DNA of 49,756 nt from Mesostigma viride (GCA_009746045.1 RPFO01000034.1:2931026-2980781), one strand, 5' to 3'. Shown: positions 1-12,030, counted from the first letter of the stretch. The notes: generated by a model from the sequence alone, not told the origin. Numbers and translations are program-made.

Positions 1-1500
1 TCAGTTTCGAATCTTGATGCGCTTTCTTGACCGTTGCCTGCCCCTCTCTAAACCCCCCATTTTTTATGATGTTACCAGGCATTTGCCTTACCCTAGTGTA
101 CTTTTGCAGTTTTTTAGGCGCTGTATGGGTTTAAATACCTTCATAGATGTTAGTTATTCTTTTGCTACGTTCATACTGCGTGATTGTGTGGCCATGGGCT
201 GCATCCAGCGTGCTTTCAAGCTTATACGGGTGAGTGAAGAATCTTGGTGATAAACCACTGTCATCATGTGCCAGCAAGTATGTTGGCCATGCCATGGCAA
301 GGCAAAACAGTGTTAGCCATCTCTATTCTTGTTAAAAACAATTGAAATATGCTTAACCTACCCATTATATTGGTGGTTAAGGCTCATAATAAAACCCTTT
401 GTAGGTAGGTATCAATGCCCATTCCCTACGTGCGTGCATAGGCTCTCACACATATACTAAGGTATAATATAACTGCAATATGATGATGCAAGTATGTTTT
501 CCTGTTATGCTAGAAGGGAAATGAGTTGATTGGCATGGTTGATTGCCACGGTGGTGTGTAGTATGACCGCACTTACATGCTTGCACATTGCTAGCAACCT
601 CGAAACCCATTCTTAGGGCTGGTGGTTTTTGGTGAGTTTCAGGTAGAGGCTGTGGCCAAATTGAGCCCAGTTTTTTGCCATGTTTCAAGAACTATATTGT
701 TTACACGCCTATATTTTTTCAACATGCATATGGATTTTATTGAATTTTCCCAACTCGTCCTTCCACAGAAAATTGCCAAATCGCGAGCATGGGTTGACAC
801 CCTTGTAAAATTTTACATGATTTGGTCAACATATGATTTTTTAGGCATATGCCCAAGCATTAGCATGATATTGAGTGCTCTGATGCATATCAAACATATG
901 GGGAGACACGTGTGTAGTACTCCTACACACAGATCTCGAGTGATTTATCTAGTACCAAATCCGAAAGGCTTGCATCACTCCCCGGACAGGAGAAATTTTG
1001 CGGATGACTGTAGGTGTAAGTTGGCGATGCCATGGTAACCGGAGACGTCCGTCCTATTGTCAGCAAAATCTGGTGCGAGAGGTCCCCAGTTCGATTCAGG
1101 TCGGATTCATTTGTAGATCGCGTTTTCCGCGTTTTCCGCGGCCCGGCACTGAACGCAAAGGTTTTCACCTTTGCGGAGTGTCTGATCAGAATATGGGGTA
1201 CCCCCCTACCCTTACCGCTACATGATCTCAAAGTTGGCATACTCAGTCCTATTTTTAGGACTGAGTTTTGACGTACGACGTGTTAATCAATTAATTTACC
1301 CGGGCTATTAAAAAATTAAATCAGATTGGAACATATCTCCATTGGGAGTACATGTAGCACATGTCCCTGAGAAGGGGTCATATGGCTTGTAATATACTTT
1401 CTGGGCTACTTCCTCAGTGCAAGGGTAGGGTGTAAACTACTCCTGCTCGGGCTGCACAAGGTGCACCTGCACCACTATGTATTCCAGCACCTAAGGCGCG
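1..1500. other. Non-coding stretch, no gene recognised
   Basis: I see no convincing coding region here. Short open frames on both strands have no recognisable domains and no conserved neighbours. The only landmark is a tRNA T-arm-like/B-box-like string (AGTTCGATTC, near 1089-1098), which could be a remnant of a tRNA-derived SINE. No full cloverleaf can be drawn around it. The base composition is moderate, and the CCAACGGCCGTTGG palindrome that marks most of the window is absent. Confidence 0.5.
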
Positions 1501-1544
1501 GACAGAGGGTGGAAGATCATCGATGGCTAAACAATGGCCAGGGC

Positions 1545-1835
1545 ATGGCTTCTCTGTCGCCCGCCGCTGCCGCAGCTGCTAGTAGACGGGACGGAGGTCC
1601 CGTTCCGTGACCGCTTCAAACTGCTGGGGAGCATGTTCCCCGACACCGCCGACGATGTGGACACCCGCATATAGGCCTGACCTGGGTTCGGCTTGGCTCG
1701 CTCAACACCTACTGGCAATCGAAGGCCCTGGGCGAGCACCGCAAGCGAATGCTCTTCAAGGTCCTGGTCCTCCCGGTGCTCATCTATGGCGCCGAGGCAT
1801 GGACGCTCACGGACACGCTGGCCACATGGCTAGCT
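1545..1835 (+). pseudogene. LINE (non-LTR retrotransposon) reverse-transcriptase 3' fragment
   Basis: Translating around frame breaks gives a piece typical of the C-terminal part of LINE ORF2 reverse transcriptase. It reads VDGTEVPFRDRFKLLGSMF..DVDTRI, then (after an in-frame stop and a shift near 1672) WVRLGSLNTYWQSK, then RMLFKVLVLPVLIYGAEAWT. The FK-LGS block followed by LFK-VLPVLIYGAE-WTLT is the usual end of the RT thumb region in LINEs. There is no intact ORF, no upstream catalytic FADD block and no endonuclease, so this is a 5'-truncated dead copy. Seen: the motifs and the breaks. Known: their order in LINE ORF2. Inferred: the LINE identity. Confidence 0.7.
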
Positions 1836-2118
1836 GAACGGCAAGGTAACCAGGATGCTCCGCCAGGCCCTGAACGTAGGGTTTTCCACACATAGGTCTT
1901 TAGATTCTAAAGTTGTATCAGGGTATGCCTCACATTTCGATCGGACGAGATTAGGCAGTGTAGGATAGCATTCGTAGGACATCTTGCTCGCACCAGTCAG
2001 GCCGACACCGAACTCGGTCTGGCCGGCCCCCAGCGGCTTGGCCAACCAGGGGGGCATGTCCTGACCTGGCCCCAAGGAGCAGTGGCCCCAAGGACATCAG
2101 TTCCTAGACTTTAGATGC

Positions 2119-2345
2119 ATGGGTAAACATGCCATGACCTACCCCCAGCAGCTGCTGGCCGACCTAGTGGTCCCAGCTACGTTTGAACATCGCATGAACA
2201 CTCCATCTCTCTTGCTTGGACTGCTATGCAGGACAAGAAGAAGTGGAAGACGATTGTCCAAGCTCACACGCCAGCCCCTGTGGGCAAGCCCCCTCCCCCC
2301 AAGAGGAAGGGGCGCTTTGCTGAGTAGAGTAGTTAGGGTTTTCCA
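2119..2345 (+). pseudogene. LINE ORF2 C-terminal tail, copy 1
   Basis: One reading frame gives WTAMQDKKKWKTIVQAH followed by PAPVGKPPPPKRKGRFAE and a stop. The W..A..D...W..(L/I)V pattern near the end resembles the last residues of algal LINE ORF2 proteins. After the stop comes a TTAGAGTTAG-type non-coding tail. The segment is duplicated about 330 bp downstream with roughly 80-85% identity by eye. It probably belongs with the RT fragment at 1.5-1.8 kb as LINE debris. The LINE assignment rests on weak C-terminal similarity only. Confidence 0.45.
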
Positions 2346-2439
2346 GATTATATTAGCTTAGAGTTAGCTTAGTTCGGTTTCGCGGCTTGAATCGCCCACC
2401 TCCATTGATCCATCCAGCAAGCTAGGGAATACGTGCTAC

Positions 2440-2660
2440 ATGATCTCCCGACCTAGTGGGATCCCAGCCCAGTTTGAACACCGCATCCACTCTCTCTTGC
2501 CACTCTCCCTTCTTTGGACTGCCATGCAGAACAAGACGCGGTGGCAGAAGATTGTCAAGGCTCATACGCCAGCCCCTGTGGGCAAGCCACCTCCCCCCAA
2601 GAGGACGAGGCGTTTTTATGAGTAGTGTAGTTAGGATTTTCTAGGCTAGATAGCTTAGAG
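2440..2660 (+). pseudogene. LINE ORF2 C-terminal tail, copy 2
   Basis: This is a second copy of the same tail: FEHRIHSLLPLSLLWTAMQ then NKTRWQKIVKAHTPAPVGKP and a stop after RRFYE. It is followed by the same TTAGAGTTAGgTTAG 3' sequence as copy 1. Two head-to-tail copies of a 3' end fit repeated 5'-truncated insertions or a local duplication. No poly(A) run is obvious. Confidence 0.45.
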
Positions 2661-3204
2661 TTAGGTTAGTTCGATTACGCGGCTTCCTCCACTCCACCCA
2701 TCCGGGAGGGCCCACAATCAATCTACAATACCCATGCCAAATTTTATTACTTGAGGAGACGCCATTTCAACAAATACATGACAATTGATGCTCATTGTGA
2801 ATGCGTTTCCACATGAAATCATTACCATTTCATGCCATTTGGTCAGTGGTGCGCTTTCCGCGTGCACTTTTCATTACTAGATTGCTTAAATTTATTAAAA
2901 TTTATTAACATTTATTAAAATTTATTCAAGTCGGGGTAAAATTGGCTGTTTTTGTCAAAGTGTCATGCACTCGGAGGGTAAGCAAGTGAGACAAGTTGTA
3001 GATTATTTACAATTGCACAACCCTCTCCACGACCCCGCGAGTTCTATTTATAGAACGAATTATAATTATTGCCAAAATTGTGCACAAGCCTGTGCACAAC
3101 CCAACCAGTAATTCCCACTTGAACTTTGAATATTCAAGTGAATGCTCTGGAGACAGATGTACAGATCGATCTTTACAAATGTACACGAGTTCAGATCAAG
3201 TAAG
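2661..3204. other. AT-rich intergenic stretch
   Basis: No gene is seen. The stretch holds an AT-rich block with four near-tandem TTTATTAAAAT words around 2888-2925. It probably forms the 3' flank of the minus-strand gene that ends near 3205. Confidence 0.4.
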
Positions 3205-4369
3205 CTATCTATCTACTAACAGGCGTTTCTTTACAGGTGCCCGTCCGCTGGGCTTCTTTACACCCCCCTCCCGCTCATCTGCGCCAGCCTTCCCTTGAGG
3301 TTTTCGTTTGCCCTGCCCTGCGGCTTGGTCTCCCCCCTTATCTTGGAGTCGTGGGGAAGATCTGGTCCATCGCTGGGGAAGATCTGGTCGCCGGGAAGTA
3401 CCCCTTGTCCATCCACCACTCCAAATACGTTCCCTCAGGTGGCTTGAAACAGTTCCGCATCTCGTCTTGTTGTACCGGGAAAATTCTGTTGGGCATCGTC
3501 CCCTGCTTCCTATTAATCCAGATTCCCTTTTCGTCACACCCTTCTGCCCAAAATTTAATGTACCACACGCCCGTTTTAGTATCCACCTTTCAAACGACTC
3601 CATGCACCAGGAACGTGTCGACGTGGAAATCAGGCACCAGCTTCATTGGGTCTGAATTGAGTTTATCCACCGAATCAGCAGCCCACGTGGGCTTCCACAA
3701 CGTATCATGGTTTTTGTTTTTGTTCCTCCGATACTGGCAAAATTCACCACCGTGCTTGCACAATACCGAAACCGGACATCCAACAGGCGAGCGGGGCACG
3801 GCCCGTTTCCCCCCCCCCCCACCTTCCAGATTCTCCATCCAAGGCTGCCAACTTGGTGGTGGCACTTTCTTGTCTAGTGGCTTGGGCTGGGTTGCGGTAA
3901 CTGTGACAGGTGCATGTGGCGCTTCCTCAGGTGGCGCTTCCTCCTCAGGTTCCGATTCTTCCGATTCTTCCGAATCTTCCTCAAACCCTTTGGGTGGGCC
4001 GCCATGCGCGTCATCCTTTGGCGGCTCCTCTTCAGACTCGTCACCTGTGGGTGGGACAAGCAATGACGAGCGGCGCAATTAGTTATCATTACATTCGCAA
4101 ATCAAACTTGAGAATATGCAAACATCATAATTTAACTGACCATATTCACTCAGATTAACTTACCCTTTGACAGATGACTAGCCGTTGCTCTTGATCGAAC
4201 GTGCCCGCCAGGCGAAAGGAGCTTTTTGCAGTAGTCGACGGCACGCCCCAACATCCCCCCCCCGACGCCCCCGAATTCCCCTTCGAGCCTCCCTCCCCTC
4301 CCCCCCCTCCCCCCCTGAACCCGATGCGCCGGTCGACACGCCCCCCTCAACAGCCCCCGTCGACCCGCC

Positions 4370-4610
4370 CCCCTCTCCGCCCTTCGACCCGCCCCCCTCT
4401 CCATCCTTTGACCCGCCCCCTCTCCGCCCTTCGACCCGCCCCCCTCTCCGCCCTTCGACCCGCCCCCCTCTCCGCCATTCGACCCCTCCCCTCTCCGCCC
4501 TTCGACCCGCCCCCTCTCCGCCCTTCGACCCCCCCCCTCTCCGCCCTTCGACCCGCCCCCCTCTCCGCCCTTCGAACCCCCCCCTCTCCGTCCTTCGACC
4601 CGCCCCCCTT
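4370..4610. repeat. 22-23-bp coding minisatellite (CCGCCCCCCTCTCCGCCCTT type)
   Basis: About ten head-to-tail units of a C-rich sequence built on CCCTCTCCGCCCTTCGACCC. On the minus strand the units encode Gly/Arg/Glu/Val repeats such as RRAERGGVEGRRGG. Unit lengths of 22 and 23 bp are not multiples of three, so each unit changes the frame of the next and all three minus frames stay open. This is the most likely place for frame slippage in the host gene. Confidence 0.75.
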
Positions 4611-6559
4611 ATCACCACCCTCATTCCCGCCCCCCTCATCACCGCCCTCCCCATCATCACCCCCCTGTGACCCGACATCCTCATCATCCCCCTCCGGGAG
4701 AACGCCGACATCATGAGGGTAGGGCGTCCCCATTGAGACGTCTTCGGCCGCGGGGGTCTCCTGGACAGCGCGCTTCCGCCGTTTCTTTTTGGTGGCACCG
4801 CCTGACTTCTCCAGCGGACGCTTCTGGGCTCCACCCGCAATTTCCTTGCCCGAACGGCCGTTGGGATTGGAAAAATCCTCCGCTGGCCGCTTCCCAAGTA
4901 CCTTCAGAAGGACCTTAAACCCATCCACCTGCTCCTTTGACCCAATGAAGATCACGGGTGGGCTGACGTCCTCGGCCCGTCCCCGAGACGTCAAATCGCC
5001 TAGTACATGCGACCATTCGTCTTTCACACCCTTGAAATCTCCACAATCCTCCGCCGCCTTCCAGTCCCGTTTCTCCACCCACGCACCCTTGTGACCCTTC
5101 AACAATTCCTTATCGTCCCACAGCTTGGCGTGGTGTCCCAAATTCAGCAACACTACCCCATTCTTGATATCCGGCCGTTCCTCGGTTCCCTTCCCCTCCT
5201 TATTCCCCGAAACAAATTCGAACCCTTCCATTGCATTTTTTACCAGTTGAGCCAACCGTGTCGGCCCGTCGCCCGTCTCCCACGCGAAAGTCTTCATAGT
5301 GAACTCACAGATCGGCTCCCCCTCAGACCCGTAAACTTCCTTAGAAGTCCACGGGCCCTGCTGCTCGATTTCGGATGCCAGCTCCTCCGACCCAAACTTC
5401 CGCGTGGGTTCCCGCTTCTCCCCCAACCTTTTTTGGCGACCCGACTGGACGTCCTCTGCCTCCGCATGTTCGGCTTCGCCTTCCTCCGGCACAGCCCCCG
5501 TCACCGCCACAACCCCCGCCACAGGCTGTACGGGTTGGGGCACCACAGCCTGCTCGGTTGGGGGTTCGGGCGCAGTCAGGATTGCCCATGTCGTTTCCTT
5601 CTTGGTCGTCAAATTCGTCCTCTCCAGCAGTGCAAGTGGGAAGGTGGAATCGTCCCTCCCAGTTGGCCTGATAGCCACCCTTATTCTCTTGGCAGCTACA
5701 GCGACCGTATCGGCCACCCTCTGAAGGGCGCTGTCGGATTCCGAAGGCTGCATCGGCAACCAGCCGAGGTCGCGTGCGTTGGGGTACTTCCCAGATTCAG
5801 ACTTGTAGATCATGAAAAGGTGGACCATCACCTCCCAGAAGATCTTGGCCATGTATGTCAGGTCATACAAGCACTGAGGAGGAACGTGTTTGGCCTTCAC
5901 GGTTGCCATGATAGACGGCCATAATCGAAAGCGGGCTAAACTCCTCCACCCTTCCTGTTTGATCCCCCCCCCTTCCTCATCACCCTTCCCTCCCCGTCCA
6001 GCTTGTCCGCGGCCACGATGTCCAGAAACTCTGCAAGCTCCTTGGCCAGCTTGTCCTCAATCGGTATTCCGCATCTACTCCCGTCCGACGTGATCGTTTC
6101 ATCCTTCACAGCCGAGATGAAGTCGTAGACTTGGGTTTTCTCCGATTCGGACAAACCACCCTCGTTCAAACGCCCTCCAACCCGCTCCTCACCACCCTCC
6201 TCCCCCTCCCCTTCCTTCCTTGCCTTCTCAGTGCTGCTTGAAACTCCATGAATCAAATTCCATATTTCTTTCTGGTCCTGCAGGGGCACCTCCGGCTTAT
6301 TCCAGGATTCCTCCATGTGCGTCTTGAAATAGTTGTGCACTTCCAGCAGCGCCGTCCCCCTCGACTTTTTGGAAACGGCCTCGTCTTCTGCATTCAGCCC
6401 CCCTCCGATCAGGGCAACCCTCCGGTGCGCCTCTCTCCCCTGCATGCATGAGTCACAATGTTTGAAACAAAAAAACTGTCATACAACACACGACTTGACA
6501 TTTTGTCCCCTCACTTTGGAAGATCGGCCGTTCCCGAACCAAAATCAAACCCTAATTTC

Positions 6560-7005
6560 AAGGGTCCAACGGCCGTTGGCGATTGAAAAATGACACCCTA
6601 ATTTCCAGCCTCCAACGGCCGTTGGCGCAAGAAAAATCACACCCTATTTTCCAGGTTCCAACGGCCGTTGGCGAATGAAAAATGACACCCTAATTTCCAG
6701 ACTCCAACGGCCGTTGGCGCAAGAAAAATATCACCCAAATTTCCAGGTTCCAACGGCCGTTGGCGCAAGAAAAATCACACCCTATTTTCCAGGTTCCAAC
6801 GGCCGTTGGCGAATGAAAAATGACACCCTAATTTCCAGACTCCAACGGCCGTTGGCGCAAGAAAAATGACACCCTAATTTCCAGACTCCAACGGCCGTTG
6901 GCGCAAGAAAAATATCACCCAAATTTCCAGGTTCCAACGGCCGTTGGCGCAAGAAAAATCACACACTAATTTCCAGGTTCCAACGGCCGTTGGCGAACAA
7001 AAATC
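6560..7005. repeat. 46-bp tandem array with CCAACGGCCGTTGG, inside an intron
   Basis: Ten head-to-tail units with a 46-bp period; palindrome starts lie near 6566, 6612, 6658 and so on to 6980. Each unit is CCAACGGCCGTTGG, then GCGCAAGAAAAA or GCGAATGAAAAA, then TCACACCCTAATTTCCAGGT. The array lies inside the phase-0 intron 7051-6440 of the minus-strand gene. Two spacer variants (caag/aatg) alternate, suggesting that multi-unit blocks were duplicated. Confidence 0.9.
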
Positions 7006-8220
7006 ACATCTAGTGCCTAAAACGTTCCCACACCCGATCCGTTATATTTACCTTTGGCGTCCGCATGTCCTTCATGGGCGGGATCAGTGCTTCCCCCTCC
7101 ACCTCCCAGCCCTTGAGCACGTCCAGATTGGTGTACATGAACTTGTCCGCGTCGCTCACCAACCCCTTCCACAAATCAAACGCCTGCTCGATTGTCTCCA
7201 CGTACTTGCCCTTCTGTTTACCCGCGATCTCGCCAGCTATCGCAGTCCTCACTTGCTCGTCTGAGCCCTCAAAAATCACGGACTTCAACATCTGCGTGTA
7301 GTGGTTCCCGTCCAGCACGGCAAACTGCGCAAACACGAAAGGCTTGTCGTACGTGAGCATGTAGTCCAACGCGGTCTTCGTGAGCTCAAGTACTGCCTCA
7401 CGGTCAGATGCATCTGACCACTCGGACGGATTCAAGTCCATGGTGATCAAATCCTGCGAGCACGCGGCCGCCATATCCTTCTTGGAGTCCGTCCGGAGAA
7501 TGGCCCTCCCTTCCTCGGCCGTTGGCGAACGAAAGTATCCGAACCTCTGCACGGCACGGTCACTGTCCTCCCCCGTCAGTTTTTTAATTTTGTCAGAAAA
7601 CCCTGGATTCTCTTCCAGCCAGGCATTGTAAGAATCGGGCTCCTGGTCTGCCAGCACCTGCCACGCAAACCGGAAGATCAGCACGGCACATTTTGCCTTC
7701 GTCAGACTTGTGCCGGCCCCCACGAACCACGGCGCGAGCCCCTTACAATTCCGCACCGTCACCGTCCGATGCCTCATTAGTTCCGGGAGTTGGCACAAGT
7801 TGTTCGTAAAGACCCGTACTTGAGTCGCAATCGCGGACCCCCCCACGAGGTCGACATCGTCTGGCACTAGACGAAACTTCTGCCGCAGATGAAACGCCGC
7901 CTGTATGCTGTCAGTTAGGTTCTTGTCGTGCACATGAGAGGATGGCGCTGGCTCCCAGGAGTCCAAAATGCTGAGCTTCGCATTTCCAGCACGTGTCGTC
8001 AGCAGCCCCTTCCTCTCAAAGCTCCTCACAACCCCCGACCAAAAGTCCCCCTGACCTCGTTGGCACCAGTCCTCGAAAAATGTTGTGACCTCCTCTTCCG
8101 CCGCCGCATGATCAACCTTGTGGCCCAACCTCATCTGTTCTTCGTTCGTTCTCTGCCTTGATGGACGCCCCTGATCACATGCAAAAAACAAAGAGATAGC
8201 CGGAAGGTCAGTACTTTGTT

Positions 8221-8790
8221 CCAATGGCCATTGGCGCGAGAAAAATCACACCCTAATTTGCAGGTTCCAACGGCCGTTGGCGCGAGAAAAATCACGCCCT
8301 AATTTCCAGGTTCCAACGGCCGTTGGCGAATGAAAATGACACCCTAATTTCCAGGTTCCAACGGCCGTTGGCGAATGAAAATGACACCCTAATTTCCAGG
8401 TTCCAACGGCCGTTGGCGCGAGAAAAATCACACCCTAATTTCCAGGTTCCAACGGCCGTTGGCGCGAGAAAAATCACACCCTAATTTCCAGGTTCTTACG
8501 GCCGTTGGCGCGAGAAAAATCACACCCTAATTTCCAGGTTCCAACGGCCGTTGGCGAATGAAAATGACACCCTAATTTCCAGGTTCCAACGGCCGTTGGC
8601 GAATGAAAATGACACCCTAATTTCCAGGTTCCAACGGCCGTTGGCGCGAGAAAAATCACACCCTAATTTCCAGGTTCCAACGGCCGTTGGCGCGAGAAAA
8701 AACACACCCTAATTTCCATGTTCCAACGGCCGTTGGCGCGAAAAAAATCACATCCTAATTTCCAGGTTCCAACGGCCGTTGGCGAAAGAA
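8221..8790. repeat. 46-bp tandem array, second block
   Basis: About thirteen units of the same 46-bp repeat seen at 6.56-7.0 kb, running up to the start of the hexanucleotide satellite. Most carry a perfect CCAACGGCCGTTGG. The unit at 8221 is CCAATGGCCATTGG, and the one near 8497 begins TTACGGCCGTTGG. The block lies immediately 5' (in gene orientation) of the acceptor at 8171, so it is probably also intronic. Confidence 0.9.
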
Positions 8791-8799
8791 AACCAAGCA

Positions 8800-11700
8800 A
8801 CAAAAGGACAAGGACAAGGATCCAGACAAGGCCAAGGCCAAGGCCAAGGCCAAGGCCAAGGCCAAGGCCAAGGCCAAGGCCAAGGCCAAGGCCAAGGCCA
8901 AGGCCAAGGCCAAGGCCAAGGCCAAGGCCAAGGCCAAGGCCAAGGCCAAGGCCAAGGCCAAGGCCAAGGCCAAGGCCAAGGCCAAGGCCAAGGCCAAGGC
9001 CAAGGCCAAGGCCAAGGCCAAGGCCAAGGACAAGGCCAAGGCCAAGGCCAAGGACAAGGACAAGGCCAAGGCCAAGGCCAAGGCCAAGGCCAAGGCCAAG
9101 GCCAAGGCCAAGGCCAAGGCCAAGGCCAAGGCCAAGGCCAAGGCCAAGGACAAGGACAAGGACAAGGACAAGGACAAGGACAAGGACAAGGACAAGGACA
9201 AGGACAAGCACAAGGACAAGGACAAGGACAAGGACAAGGACAAGGACAAGCACAAGCACCAGGACAAGGCCAAGGACAAGAACAAGAACAAGAACAAGGA
9301 CAAGGACAAGGACAAGGACAAGGACAAGGACAAGGACAAGGACAAGGACAAGGACAAGGACAAGGACAAGGACAAGGACAAGGACAAGGACAAGGACAAG
9401 GACAAGGACAAGGACAAGGACAAGGACAAGGACAAGGACAAGGACAAGGACAAGGACAAGGACAAGGACAAGGACAAGGACAAGGACAAGGACAAGGACA
9501 AGGACAAGGACAAGGACAAGGACAAGGACAAGGACAAGGACAAGGACAAGGACAAGGACAAGGACAAGGACAAGGACAAGGACAAGGACAAGGACAAGGA
9601 CAAGGACAAGGACAAGGACAAGGACAAGCACCAGGACAAGGCCAAGGCCAAGGCCAAGGACAAGGTGCTGGCACAAGGACAAGGACAAGGTGCTGGCACA
9701 AGGACAAGAACAAGGACAAGGACAAGGACAAGCACAAGCACCACGACAAGGCCAAGGCCAGGGACAAGGACAAGGACAAGGACAAGGACAAGGACAAGGA
9801 CAAGGACAAGGACAAGGACAAGGACAAGGACAAGGACAAGGACAAGGACAAGGACAAGGACAAGGACAAGGACAAGGACAAGGACAAGGACAAGGACAAG
9901 GACAAGGACAAGGACAAGGACAAGGACAAGGACAAGGACAAGGACAAGGACAAGGACAAGGACAAGGACAAGGACAAGGACAAGGACAAGGACAAGGACA
10001 AGGACAAGGACAAGGACAAGGACAAGGACAAGGACAAGGACAAGGACAAGGACAAGGACAAGGACAAGGACAAGGACAAGGACAAGGACAAGGACAAGGC
10101 CAAGGCCAAGGACAAGGACAAGGACAAGGACAAGGACAAGGACAAGGACAAGGACAAGGACAAGCACAAGCACAAGGACAAGGACAAGGACAAGGACAAG
10201 GACAAGGACAAGCACAAGCACCAGGACAAGGCCAAGGACAAGAACAAGAACAAGAACAAGGACAAGGACAAGGACAAGGACAAGGACAAGGACAAGGACA
10301 AGGACAAGGACAAGGACAAGGACAAGGACAAGGACAAGGACAAGGACAAGGACAAGGACAAGGACAAGGACAAGGACAAGGACAAGGACAAGGACAAGGA
10401 CAAGGACAAGGACAAGGACAAGGACAAGGACAAAGACAAGGACAAGGACAAGGACAAGGACAAGGACAAGGACAAGGACAAGGACAAGGACAAGGACAAG
10501 GTGCTGGCACAAGGACAAGGACAAGGTGCTGGCACAAGGACAAGAACAAGGACAAGGACAAGGACAAGCACAAGCACCACGACAAGGCCAAGGCCAGGGA
10601 CAAGGACAAGGACAAGGACAAGGACAAGGACAAGGACAAGGACAAGGACAAGGACAAGGACAAGGACAAGGACAAGGACAAGGACAAGGACAAGGACAAG
10701 GACAAGGACAAGGACAAGGACAAGGACAAGGACAAGGACAAGGACAAGGACAAGGACAAGGACAAGGACAAGGACAAGGACAAGGACAAGGACAAGGACA
10801 AGGACAAGGACAAGGACAAGGACAAGGACAAGGACAAGGACAAGGACAAGGACAAGGACAAGGACAAGGACAAGGACAAGGACAAGGACAAGGACAAGGA
10901 CAAGGACAAGGACAAGGACAAGGACAAGGACAAGGACAAGGACAAGGACAAGGCCAAGGACAAGATGCTGGCACAAGGACAAGAACAAGGACAAGGACAA
11001 GGACAAGCACAAGCACCAGGACAAGGCCAAGGCCAGGGACAAGGACAAGGACAAGGACAAGGACAAGGACAAGGACAAGGCCAAGGACAAGGACAAGGAC
11101 AAGGACAAGGACAAGGACAAGGACAAGGACAAGGACAAGGACAAGGACAAGGACAAGGCCAAGGACAAGGTGCTGGCACAAGGACAAGAACAAGGACAAG
11201 GACAAGGACAAGCACAAGCACCAGGACAAGGCCAAGGCCAGGGACAAGGCCAAGGCCAAGGCCAAGGCCAAGGCCAAGGCCAAGGCCAAGGACAAGGACA
11301 AGGACAAGGACAAGGACAAGGACAAGGACAAGGCCAAGGCCAAGGCCAAGGCCAAGGCCAAGGCCAAGGCCAAGGCCAAGGCCAAGGCCAAGGCCAAGGC
11401 CAAGGCCAAGGCCAAGGCCAAGGCCAAGGCCAAGGCCAAGGCCAAGGCCAAGGCCAAGGCCAAGGCCAAGGCCAAGGCCAAGGCCAAGGCCAAGGACAAG
11501 GACAAGGACAAGGACAAGGACAAGGACAAGGACAAGGACAAGGACAAGGACAAGGACAAGGTGTTGGCACAAGGACAAGAATAAGGACAAGGACAAGGAC
11601 AAGCACAAGCACCAGGACAAGGCCAAGGCCAGGGACAAGGACAAGGACAAGGACAAGGACAAGGACAAGGACAAGGACAAGGACAAGGACAAGGACAAGG

Positions 11701-11999
11701 ACAAGGACCCGGACAAGGACCCGGACAAGGACCCCGACAAGGCCAAGGCCAAGGCCAAGGCCAAGGACAAAGACAAGGACAAGGACAAGGCCAAGGCCAA
11801 GGACAAGGACAAGGACAAGGACAAGGACAAGGACAAGGCCAAGGACAAGGACAAGGACAAGGCCAAGGACAAGGTGCTGGCACAAGGCCAAGGCCAAGGC
11901 CAAGGCCAAGGCCAAGGCCAAGGCCAAGGCCAAGGCCAAGGCCAAGGCCAAGGACAAGGACAAGGCCAAGGACAAGGCCAAGGCCAAGGCCAAGGCCAA
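8800..11999. repeat. (AAGGMC)n hexanucleotide satellite, left part
   Basis: About 3.2 kb of a 6-bp repeat, AAGGAC or AAGGCC, in long homogeneous stretches. It is broken by a recurring ~80-90-bp variant block containing GGTGCTGGCACAAGGACAAG then AAGCACAAGCACCAGGACAA. These blocks mark a higher-order structure. The period is a multiple of three and contains no stop, so all six frames are open for about 1000 codons (QG, DK, RT, LV, SL, PC repeats). I regard those frames as artefacts. The array resumes at 21,051 in the same orientation, with a DNA transposon in between. Confidence 0.95.
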
Positions 12000-12030
12000 C
12001 CCTAGCCTAATATGGATTTGTACTACAGCA
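12000..12030 (+). repeat. Left terminal inverted repeat
   Basis: Starts CCCTAGCCTAATATGGATTT. It pairs with 21,050-21,020 with a 26-bp perfect match, then one mismatch and four more matching bases. Beyond about 31 bp the two ends diverge. Confidence 0.9.

Larger units (their letters stand above)
3205..8170 (-). pseudogene. Multi-exon gene of unknown function, reading frame broken
   Basis: I do not recognise the product. Exons read right to left. The first visible exon, 8170-7052 (about 373 aa), begins after a pyrimidine-rich acceptor ending GATCAG. Next is 6439 to 4164, which opens in phase 0 after the GTAAAT...GCATGCAG intron 7051-6440. Last is 4044 to about 3205, after a phase-1 intron (GTAAGT...CCACAG, 4163-4045). 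The middle exon contains an acidic/Glu-rich part, a Pro/Val linker, KKKRRKR-type basic residues and a Gly/Arg/Glu tract encoded by a 22-23-bp repeat (about 4370-4610). The last exon has a Glu/Ser-rich start, a W/C-containing domain (VWYIKFWAEGCDEKGIW) and a Lys-rich end. Frames break at a C9 run (5964-5972), inside the 4.25-4.6 kb repeat and near 3340, and an in-frame TGA lies at 3592-3590. It is either a decaying gene or a gene with homopolymer errors. The 5' end is not within this stretch. Confidence 0.5.

Noticed and set aside
1040-1112. tRNA gene near a T-arm-like string
   Set aside because: There is a T-arm-like motif, but no D-arm or anticodon arm fits and acceptor pairing spans only about 53 nt.
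6566-8790. Regular 46-bp spaced palindromes considered as a CRISPR array
   Set aside because: The repeat is the whole 46-bp unit with no unique spacers, lies in an intron of a eukaryotic gene, and no cas genes are present.
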